Shown here one piece after another: positions 13,924-20,521 of a DNA stretch of 33,445 nucleotides. Made by a program: the position numbers and the translations under genes. The notes beneath the pieces were generated by a model. That model saw only the letters and a list, made by a program, of their open reading frames with translations, was not told the DNA's origin and did no database searches. This stretch comes from Verrucomicrobiales bacterium (lineage in GTDB: Bacteria; Verrucomicrobiota; Verrucomicrobiia; Verrucomicrobiales; DEV007). How positions within the stretch are numbered: the first letter of the stretch is position 1; each line of letters starts with the position of its first letter. The DNA lies in contig JABSSQ010000335.1 in assembly GCA_013213905.1 (NCBI GenBank), forward strand, positions 1 to 33,445, given 5' to 3'.

Positions 13924-15582
13924 TTAGCGGGAGTAGGCTTCGATCCAGGCATTGCGGCTCAGGAGCGATTCGTAGCCTGCTTCGTTGTGTTCCTGCTTGA
14001 TGTTGATGCGTCCGCTGATGACATCGATTTTACGATTCGTCCGGATTCCGCCCACGATGATGGCACCGGCAGGGCCGTTGTTTTCGAAGACACCACCCGT
14101 GTTCTGAAGGTCGAAGATGGTGTGCCATCTTGGAAATGCTGAAGGGCCAGTGAAGACAAACCTCGGGGTGTAGGACGCGGTGGACGCAGGCGGTAGAGTT
14201 TCTGTGGAAATCGCGAGAACGAGCCGGCGATAGTTGTCTCCTTCCATGAAGACATTCTCCATGCCGTGGCCGATTGAGTTGGCGACAACAATTCCGACGG
14301 GGACCATCGACTCGGCCGCTGTTGCGGCGGTGCTGTCGAGTTGTCCGAGGAGGCGCAATTCGCGGACCTGATCGAGAAGCAGGTGGGGAAGTTCAGTCCG
14401 GTCGAGATAGATGCGAACGACACCGGTCCCGTCAATGGAAAGCCAGGTGCCGTTGGCGCGGTTCAGTTCATCGATGCGGCTGCCGAGGCGGGATTGGTAG
14501 GAGGCTCCCATGAGGTAGGTCAGCGCATCGTTCGGAATCGGGATGTGATTCTCAAAGATTTCGTAAATCTGGTCCTCGTTGAAGGGTGGGTTGTTCTTTT
14601 CGACAACCGCTTCGAGGACCCGTGAAGAGAGCGGGAAGTAGGGCGCCAGCGATACCATCAGGGAGGCAGGGCTTTCGCTGGCGATTTGGATTTCAAGGGC
14701 AGCGTCGTTCGTGCTGTCGATAACCGTGTCGAATCCCGGTCCGATAGACGTGAAACTGTTCCCGCCGATGGTGAGACTTGTGCCGGTGTTGGCGAGTCGC
14801 GTGACGTGGTCGTTATGCTGGTTGGCAGTGGAGCGGGTGATATTGAGTTCACCGTCGTAAGCAGGTCCCGAGATTCCCATTCCCGTGGTTTGCAGCGGGA
14901 TCGGATAATTTAGTGGTAGGGTCGATGCACTCGAGGTGTCAGAGAACGTGGTGGGATCAACGATGTTATTCGGCAGCAGGAACTCATCAGCCCGGAGTCC
15001 GGAGTTGAAGTCTCGCTGAACAGCATCCCAGAGAGCAGCACGACCCTCGACGCGGATGTCTCCGGCGACGAGTGGATCGGTCGAGGTGTAGTCGACGGGA
15101 GGTAAGACGGAAAGCAACTCGCCGCCGAGGACGGGATTGTAGTTGCGAAGCTGGAACTCCCAAGGATGTGCCGCTATCCCGTCGCTGATTTCGACAGTGA
15201 CGTCGGTAGAGAAGCTTCGCACAGGGGTGGCGCCGTTTCGAGAATGGCGCACTAGTGCGCCCTGTTGCAGGGGAACATCGCTGTAGGAGCGGATGGTCGC
15301 TTCGCCGAGATTGTCGGGCAAGGTGTAGGTGATGTCGCTGACAAGCGGTGCGCCGGCGTGCAAGTGATTGGCATAGAGAGCACGATAGGCGAGAGCCCGG
15401 CTGTTGTTGTAGACCACTCTTCGCTCCACCGCGGTGAGGTCAGCTTCGACCTGGTGGCTGCGCGCATCCAGCAGCGAAACCCATGCCGCAACCCCAATGG
15501 TGCCAAGGGCAGCCATGACCATACAGACCACGAGGATACTTCCTCGCTGGTTAGATTGGCGCAGTTGGCGGTTGGGCTTCAT
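13924..15582 (-). CDS. Large minor pseudopilin, GspK/PilX-like
   Basis: 552 aa. The N-terminus MKPNRQLRQSNQRG is followed by SILVVCMVMAALGTIGVAAW, a prepilin-like leader and helix that lacks the Glu5 of major pilins. GspK-type tip proteins also lack it, which supports a K role, as does the position between J- and I-like genes. A coiled segment (EADLTAVERRVVYNNSRALA) follows, and then about 450 residues of beta-rich exported protein (repeated Thr/Ser/Gly turns, VLPPVDYTSTDPLV, RIYLDRTELPHLLL). That is much larger than a usual GspK of about 320 aa, so an extra domain is likely exposed at the tip. Related proteins in this phylum are often annotated only as hypothetical. Confidence 0.78.
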   Translation of the reverse strand: MKPNRQLRQSNQRGSILVVCMVMAALGTIGVAAWVSLLDARSHQVEADLTAVERRVVYNNSRALAYRALYANHLHAGAPLVSDITYTLPDNLGEATIRSYSDVPLQQGALVRHSRNGATPVRSFSTDVTVEISDGIAAHPWEFQLRNYNPVLGGELLSVLPPVDYTSTDPLVAGDIRVEGRAALWDAVQRDFNSGLRADEFLLPNNIVDPTTFSDTSSASTLPLNYPIPLQTTGMGISGPAYDGELNITRSTANQHNDHVTRLANTGTSLTIGGNSFTSIGPGFDTVIDSTNDAALEIQIASESPASLMVSLAPYFPLSSRVLEAVVEKNNPPFNEDQIYEIFENHIPIPNDALTYLMGASYQSRLGSRIDELNRANGTWLSIDGTGVVRIYLDRTELPHLLLDQVRELRLLGQLDSTAATAAESMVPVGIVVANSIGHGMENVFMEGDNYRRLVLAISTETLPPASTASYTPRFVFTGPSAFPRWHTIFDLQNTGGVFENNGPAGAIIVGGIRTNRKIDVISGRINIKQEHNEAGYESLLSRNAWIEAYSR

Positions 15583-15587
15583 GAAGT

Positions 15588-16523
15588 TTAAAGGTTCGGG
15601 AACATCGGCAGCGCGATGAGAAAAGTAGATTTAGCGGCCATGTGTTCGTAGGCCTGACGTGGATAGGCGGCAGGATCGACCGGTGTCCAGGCAGTGCCTT
15701 GATAGGGGTTGATGGCAGGATCGGGTAGCCAGACGAGATAGAATGGATTACCCTTCGACATCTTAAAGCGATCGGTATCAGTGCCTTCGAGAACCGCGTT
15801 CCTGGATTCGCGCTCGAACGCAACAAAGGTGGGATGAAACGTGCCGGCAGTGCCGCTGTCGTAGAACACGTCGTAGTAGTCGGTCAGAGAACCGTTCTTG
15901 TAGCGGCGCACGGAAGCATAGGTGCCGGAAATGTTCGTCGTGGTGACGAAGTCGATCTCGTAGATTGCCCGAACCCGGTAATAGCTCTGGTTCGCATCAG
16001 GCGCGAGCATGTAGATCGTCGTGTTCGGCCGACTGGTCGCAGGCACATTCCGGATCGGGCTATCATAGACGGCAGCTGCAGTCGGGTTGAGATCGATGAA
16101 AAAGTTTCGAAATGCTTCGGGAGTATCGAGACGGGGGCGCTGAGTGGTGGTATCAGGATCTCCAGCAAAATAGCGAAGCAGTTCCGGGCGGAAGGTGTTG
16201 TTGATGCTTCGTGGCAGGACGTAGATGGCAGACGACTGGCTTGCGTCCTCGAGGATCTTGTCGCGCATCTCGTTGGCAAATGCAGCTTTACCGAAGTTTG
16301 GCGAGGCGTAGACATTAATCTTGCTGCCCCCTTGGTTGTAAAAGTTGGTCATGGCCGAAGCTCCGATGTCGGCTTCGACGACGCGGGTAAGTCGCTTGGA
16401 ATTGGCACTAATGCTGCCGAGAACGAGCGAAGCGGCTCCCAGGAAGATAGCGGACAATGAAATGGCGACCAGCATTTCCACGAATGTCCAGGCTCGTGAA
16501 CCTTTCTGGAGGCGGCACGTCAT
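15588..16523 (-). CDS. Minor pseudopilin, GspJ-like
   Basis: 311 aa. The leader MTCRLQKGSRA precedes WTFVEMLVAISLSAIFLGAA, a type III-signal helix with Glu5, but Ala11 at the cleavage site and Trp at +1 are atypical. The helix ends in a polar stretch (SKRLTRVVEADIGASAMTNF). The large soluble domain contains YRVRAIYEIDFVTTTN and RRYKNGSLTDYYDVFYD, beta-rich as in GspJ-class tip proteins. It is followed 5 bp later by the K-like gene, so the two are probably translated together. Confidence 0.82.
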   Translation of the reverse strand: MTCRLQKGSRAWTFVEMLVAISLSAIFLGAASLVLGSISANSKRLTRVVEADIGASAMTNFYNQGGSKINVYASPNFGKAAFANEMRDKILEDASQSSAIYVLPRSINNTFRPELLRYFAGDPDTTTQRPRLDTPEAFRNFFIDLNPTAAAVYDSPIRNVPATSRPNTTIYMLAPDANQSYYRVRAIYEIDFVTTTNISGTYASVRRYKNGSLTDYYDVFYDSGTAGTFHPTFVAFERESRNAVLEGTDTDRFKMSKGNPFYLVWLPDPAINPYQGTAWTPVDPAAYPRQAYEHMAAKSTFLIALPMFPNL

Positions 16524-16540
16524 TTCACAAGTTAGTCAGA

Positions 16541-17263
16541 TTACTCTTCTTCGTTTTCTTCAGAGGCGTTGGAGGCCATGCCTTCAATCTGCCTCATCTG
16601 GACGTCATCGGGGCGCAGGAGACCCATGGCGCGGCGTGAGGGGCCGTCCTCCTTATCGATACTGCCCTGTCCCTGAAGGGCATAGGAGACAGACGGTGAG
16701 AGGTCATAGCTGATCTGGACGGTCTTGCCGGTCAGTTCGTGGGTCTCGATGTCGAGCCATCCGAGCAGGACGTTTTCTTTAGTCACCCGAATGACCTGGA
16801 GATGTTCAGTCTGATCGGGGATGAGTTGGGGAACGACTTGACCCTTCTCAAGAATGATGTCGCCGAGGAGGAGGCGAAGTCCGTTCTGCCCGTAGCTACT
16901 CCCCGTAACACTCAGGTTGCTGAGTCGCTCGCGAATCTGCAGCTCTTCAACATTTTCTCCCCGCTGGTTTTCTGTTTCGCGATGAACCGAACGACGGGCG
17001 TAGGGATTGCGCTCGTTCTCCTTGAGAAGGAGTGGACGTTTCTCGGATGGGCGCATCTCGATAGGCATGGAGGGAACGAAGTTCAGCATAGGCTGAATAG
17101 CTCCAGGCATACCGGGCCGTCCCTGGACTGCACCAGAGGCCCCGGACTGACCGGGAGCCGCTCCGGTTGCGTTTCCGGGGACGAATTTGGTCTGGGCGAC
17201 CGCGTCGTGCTGCCCGTGAGCGCAGGCGAGGAAAATTAAAGCAATGGTAGAGAAAATCTTCAT
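16541..17263 (-). CDS. Secreted locus protein, PilP/GspC-like by context
   Basis: 240 aa. Signal peptide MKIFSTIALIFLACAHGQHDAVAQ, then a Gly/Pro/Ala-rich stretch (GNATGAAPGQSGASGAVQGR). A Glu/Arg-rich helical linker (ERNPYARRSVHRETENQR) precedes a compact domain at about 120-190 (VTGSSYGQNGLRLLLGDIIL, then HLQVIRVTKENVLLGWLDIE). That domain resembles the periplasmic homology region of PilP/GspC, which links the platform to the secretin. The acidic tail ends SNASEENEEE. The homology call rests on layout and position (after the PilO-like gene), not on a clear signature. Other scaffold roles are possible. Confidence 0.65.
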   Translation of the reverse strand: MKIFSTIALIFLACAHGQHDAVAQTKFVPGNATGAAPGQSGASGAVQGRPGMPGAIQPMLNFVPSMPIEMRPSEKRPLLLKENERNPYARRSVHRETENQRGENVEELQIRERLSNLSVTGSSYGQNGLRLLLGDIILEKGQVVPQLIPDQTEHLQVIRVTKENVLLGWLDIETHELTGKTVQISYDLSPSVSYALQGQGSIDKEDGPSRRAMGLLRPDDVQMRQIEGMASNASEENEEE

Positions 17264-17283
17264 GGTTGTGTCAGGGCATTGGA

Positions 17284-17820
17284 TTAACTCTTGAGGAGGG
17301 GAATCTGGATCTGCAGCTCCATGTTGACGTTATTACCGCGATCGCCGCGTGTGAGAACGCATTTGGTGATGCGGCATGCGGGAATCGTCTGCTCAAGCTT
17401 CCCCAGCCAGTTGAGTGTTTTGACGTAGTCGTCTTCAAAGACGAGGTCTCCGACCAGCACTTCAGAGATTCTTTCGTTTTTGTCGACTTCGCGTTGATCG
17501 AACTGGCGCGAGATCGGAAGAATGTCTCCCTCACGAATGAGTTCGAGGATGCGACGCTCGGCTTCGTGCTGAGTACCAAAAGAGACGAAGTGCGGTTCCC
17601 ACTCCGAGTAGATCCGGCGAAGATCGGCAGTTTTTGACTCAAGCGATTTCATCTGAATCTCTGCGAGTTGGGATTGCTGCTCCGCGGATTCGGCTTCGGA
17701 ACGTGCCGACTCAGATGTGGTCCGGGCGGAAGCGGTTGAGTTGCGGAGCTGGCTCACGCCGTAAAGCATTCCGGCGATGAAGATCAGGAGCACAAAGCAG
17801 GCTGATTTGTGATTGTTCAT
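17284..17820 (-). CDS. PilO/GspM-like inner-membrane alignment protein
   Basis: 178 aa, bitopic. One membrane helix near the N-terminus (CFVLLIFIAGMLYGVSQL), then a Ser/Glu/Ala-rich coiled-coil-like stretch (TSESARSEAESAEQQSQLAEI). A C-terminal domain at about 75-175 has the alternating helix-strand pattern of a ferredoxin-like module (ERRILELIREGDILPIS, KTLNWLGKLEQTIPACRI, VNMELQIQIPLL). This is the PilO/GspM layout. It follows the PilN-like gene by 21 bp, as PilO follows PilN in other organisms. It is shorter than many PilO proteins, so one ferredoxin-like repeat rather than two seems present. Akkermansia Amuc_1100 is a PilO-like protein in a comparable locus, but the relation is only structural analogy here. 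Confidence 0.7.
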   Translation of the reverse strand: MNNHKSACFVLLIFIAGMLYGVSQLRNSTASARTTSESARSEAESAEQQSQLAEIQMKSLESKTADLRRIYSEWEPHFVSFGTQHEAERRILELIREGDILPISRQFDQREVDKNERISEVLVGDLVFEDDYVKTLNWLGKLEQTIPACRITKCVLTRGDRGNNVNMELQIQIPLLKS

Positions 17821-17841
17821 AGCGAAAAAGGACGGGATGAA

Positions 17842-18387
17842 TTATTCGGCGTAAATGATGGTTCCCTGATAGTCGATCGAGTCGCGGCCCTTCTTCTCGT
17901 CGGAGCTCACGATCTGGTAGTTCATGGAGGAAAGGGCAAGACGTGCTGTTTCAATCTGTTCGCTGCCGCCACCGTCGACTTTCAACATCAACTGGGTGTT
18001 GGAAGGGATTTCTGGATCGCGGGTCAGGGCCAATTCAGCGATCGTAGCATCTTTGCTCATGCTGCGACCGATCGTCACGGTGACGGGTTGGAGCGGACGA
18101 GCGCCTTCCAGCCAACGGGCAATACTTTCGGCCTCCTTTGACTCGCTGATTAGTCCCTGATGCTTGGCACGGTGCTGACCTTCGAGACCTCGGGCGTCGG
18201 TGATCCGCACGCGCATGGCGTTTTCGCTGGTTTCGTAGGCTTTCTTACTCAGGTAAAAGTAGAGGCTCAGCAGCACCGACGCGACGGCGACGAGGTAGAA
18301 GGCGGCCGGGACCAGTTTGTAGGCAGACGGCAAGCCGGCGGAAACGTTTTGTCTCTCGGTTTTAATATCGTGGATAATGTAGTCCAT
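17842..18387 (-). CDS. PilN-like inner-membrane assembly protein
   Basis: 181 aa from the ATG at 18387 (MDYIIHDIKTERQNVSAGLP); the frame remains open to 18441 but the added residues look non-coding. A cytoplasmic tail is followed by one membrane helix at about residues 28-50 (LVPAAFYLVAVASVLLSLYF), a coiled-coil-like segment and a small alpha/beta domain (PVTVTIGRSMSKDATIAELAL, then VDGGGSEQIETARLALSSM). That is the PilN layout. In other systems PilN's cytoplasmic peptide docks in PilM; the only actin-like candidate in the window is directly upstream. Confidence 0.68.
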   Translation of the reverse strand: MDYIIHDIKTERQNVSAGLPSAYKLVPAAFYLVAVASVLLSLYFYLSKKAYETSENAMRVRITDARGLEGQHRAKHQGLISESKEAESIARWLEGARPLQPVTVTIGRSMSKDATIAELALTRDPEIPSNTQLMLKVDGGGSEQIETARLALSSMNYQIVSSDEKKGRDSIDYQGTIIYAE

Positions 18388-18403
18388 GAGAAGTCCGGGG
18401 GGC

Positions 18404-19270
18404 TTAGTGATTGCCAAGGATGTTCCAAAGGTTGTTCTCATCGGTCACGTCAGTGACATGCAGACCGCCCAGGATCGGGAGATAGGAACGTGTGAACTCT
18501 CCCTGCTTCTTGTCTTCCATGAGGAGGACGCGAGTGGTGGGGGCAGCGGCATCGAGAAAGGGGCGAAGCATTTGCGAGACAGTCGATTCGCCTCCCGGGG
18601 CAAGACCGCTTCGGCAGCGAAGGTCCTGCCATTGGCCGTTCTTCTGGCGGATGACGCAAAGAGAGTTGTCGAGCCAGGTAAGGACGATTAGGTCCTGACT
18701 TTTCAGTGAATTGTCAGTGTGAATCTGATTGAGCAGGCGAGCCGTCATGGCGAACAGGCCGACACAGATGCGGGCGGGCTTGAGGTTATGGGTGCGCATC
18801 GTTTCTTCGATCGATTTGATCATGGAATCGTCGCACGCCATCATGAGGCTGGCGCTGGTTTCGGGGTTGTGATGCAGGGCGTATCGCTTGGAGCGATCGT
18901 GCTTGGTGCCGAGGATAGACTTCGGGTTTTGGCGAAGTTCCTCGTCCCAGCCCTTCTTGCGGGAAAGATTATGCTCCAAGCTGATGAGGAAGCGGTTGTT
19001 TACGGAGATGCCAAGCCAGCCGTCTTCGGTCAGGGAAGCCCAGTGTCCGCCCATCTGTGCCGCAACATCACTGAACTCACCATCGGCGACGCCGATATCA
19101 TCGGTTTTGCCTTTCTTGTTGATTGAGCACCATGAGACCTGGCCTCGACTTATATTAATGAGGGTCGATTTCTTTTTAGGAAAGCGGGCCGGCCAGGCGA
19201 AACGGGGATTGTCAGCTTCAGGGCGGAAGGCCGCGAAGCTAAGGACGTCCTTAATGTCTTTAATTTCCAT
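18404..19270 (-). CDS. PilM/GspL-cytoplasmic-domain-like protein
   Basis: 288 aa with no signal peptide or membrane helix. It reads as an alpha/beta protein with actin-like layout: TLINISRGQVSWCSIN (strand-turn-strand start), ISVNNRFLISLEHNLS, ICVGLFAMTARLLNQIHTD, and DLIVLTWLDNSLCVIRQKNG as the second-subdomain start. Those alternate as in PilM and the cytoplasmic half of GspL, but the phosphate loops are too degenerate to call by eye. Position (first after PilT, directly before the PilN-like gene) and lack of membrane segment favour PilM over full GspL. A scaffold protein without nucleotide binding is the main alternative. Confidence 0.62.
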   Translation of the reverse strand: MEIKDIKDVLSFAAFRPEADNPRFAWPARFPKKKSTLINISRGQVSWCSINKKGKTDDIGVADGEFSDVAAQMGGHWASLTEDGWLGISVNNRFLISLEHNLSRKKGWDEELRQNPKSILGTKHDRSKRYALHHNPETSASLMMACDDSMIKSIEETMRTHNLKPARICVGLFAMTARLLNQIHTDNSLKSQDLIVLTWLDNSLCVIRQKNGQWQDLRCRSGLAPGGESTVSQMLRPFLDAAAPTTRVLLMEDKKQGEFTRSYLPILGGLHVTDVTDENNLWNILGNH

Positions 19271-19276
19271 GGAGTT

Positions 19277-20347
19277 TTAGCGGGGTAAAGTGTCAGGGGA
19301 CGATTTGAGTTCCTCATTATGGAGGTATTCGGCGACCTCGTGTTCAGAGAAGCCGGTGCTGGCGGGGATGCTGGATCGCCAGCCTTCGTATTCGCGCAGT
19401 TTCATACTGTGCTCGAAGTTCATCATTCCCTTGGTGATGCCGGTCTCGAGCTCGTGTTCGAGACGCTTGAAGTCGCCGCGGCGGACCATACCGGTGACGG
19501 AGTCGTATGGGAAAAGAACCTCGTGAATGGGGAAACGGCGTTCCTGTTGTCCGTCGAGCAGGAGCTGCTGACAAAGGATCATTCGCATGGAATCGGCAAA
19601 TGAGAGCATGGCGTTTTCCATGCGCTCGGTCGGAATCATCTTGAGAAATCGCTGCACTGTCTGCGCGGCAGATGAGGTGTGCATCGTTGCGATTACGACG
19701 TGCCCGGTCTCTGATGCCTGCAGAGCAATCTCGGCAGTGAGGCCATCACGAATCTCACCAATCATGATGACGTCAGGTGCCTGGCGCAGCGAAGCTCGCA
19801 GCGACATTCCGAAGTCGAGCTCGTCGGAGCCCATCTCGCGCTGGGTCACGAGGGAGGGGAGGTTGGTAGGGAGGATATACTCAATTGGATCCTCAAAAGT
19901 AATGATGTGTTCCCGGCGGCGTTCGGCGCGAGCTTTGATCATGGCCGCAATGGTGGTCGACTTACCGGAGCCAGTCGCGCCGCATACAAGAAAAAGGCCA
20001 TTCTCAGCTTCGAGATAGGCTTTGAGCGCCTGGGGAGGGAGAGAAATCTGCTGTGGCGTCGGAATGTGATTCGGGAGGAGACGCATGACCCAGCGCAGGC
20101 GGCCACGTGTGGTCATTTGGTTCACACGGAAACGAAGGGGGCCGATCTGGGTGGCGAAGTCTTCGGTGCCGGGTTTCACCTCTATTTCTTCTTCCGGCTG
20201 ATAAATGAATGAATCGACAATGAGTTCGCCATTCTTTCGGTAAATCAGCTGCTCGCGGGGAGTGATGTAGAAATCACTGATGCTGTGCTGCTGAGCCAGA
20301 TGGAGGATCCGGTTTCCCAGGGGGCTTCTTTCGTCAATGCCTTGCAT
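19277..20347 (-). CDS. pilT: PilT-like twitching/retraction ATPase
   Basis: 356 aa, the length of PilT rather than of GspE/PilB. It has the Walker A loop GATGSGKSTTIAAM (about residue 122), the Asp box region THHIITFEDPIEY-like HIITFEDPIEYILP, Walker B DVIMIGEIRDG, and the His box TGHVVIATMHTSSAAQTVQR. A PilT-style N-terminal domain is present (SDFYITPREQLIYRKNG). There is no tetracysteine zinc motif. The C-terminal AIRNLIREGK of classic PilT is replaced by VTGMVRRGDFKRLEHE, so the retraction-specific AIRNLIRE motif is divergent. It leads the reverse-strand gene train and is divergent to the secretin. A retraction motor is typical of type IV pili and absent from plain type II secretion. Confidence 0.93.
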   Translation of the reverse strand: MQGIDERSPLGNRILHLAQQHSISDFYITPREQLIYRKNGELIVDSFIYQPEEEIEVKPGTEDFATQIGPLRFRVNQMTTRGRLRWVMRLLPNHIPTPQQISLPPQALKAYLEAENGLFLVCGATGSGKSTTIAAMIKARAERRREHIITFEDPIEYILPTNLPSLVTQREMGSDELDFGMSLRASLRQAPDVIMIGEIRDGLTAEIALQASETGHVVIATMHTSSAAQTVQRFLKMIPTERMENAMLSFADSMRMILCQQLLLDGQQERRFPIHEVLFPYDSVTGMVRRGDFKRLEHELETGITKGMMNFEHSMKLREYEGWRSSIPASTGFSEHEVAEYLHNEELKSSPDTLPR

Positions 20348-20379
20348 GGGTTTTTCAGGTGAAAAGAGAGGGGCGGAAA

Positions 20380-20385
20380 ATTATA
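20380..20385 (-). promoter_or_regulatory. TATAAT -10 box upstream of the pilT-led gene train
   Basis: Reverse-strand TATAAT at 20385-20380, 33 bp before the ATG at 20347. The -35 position holds only a weak T-rich hexamer, so an activator may be needed. It is in the AT-rich 174-bp region shared with the divergent secretin gene. Confidence 0.4.
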
Positions 20386-20465
20386 AAACTTTCGTTAAAA
20401 ACAAAAATTACCATAATTAAAATGGATAACAAGAGTGAAAATTCTTATTTTTATAAAATAAATGG

Positions 20466-20493
20466 TTGATATTTAAAAAACCATAATTATAAT
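20466..20493 (+). promoter_or_regulatory. Sigma-70-like promoter for the secretin gene
   Basis: TTGATA (20466-20471), 16-bp spacer, consensus TATAAT (20488-20493). The start of transcription would be near 20500, leaving a leader of about 22 nt before the ATG at 20522 and excluding the in-frame TTG at 20498 as start. The nonamer CCATAATTA occurs at 20411 and 20481 and could be a repeated operator. Confidence 0.6.
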
Positions 20494-20521
20494 AAATTTG
20501 AAATTATCCACTTCCAGTAAA

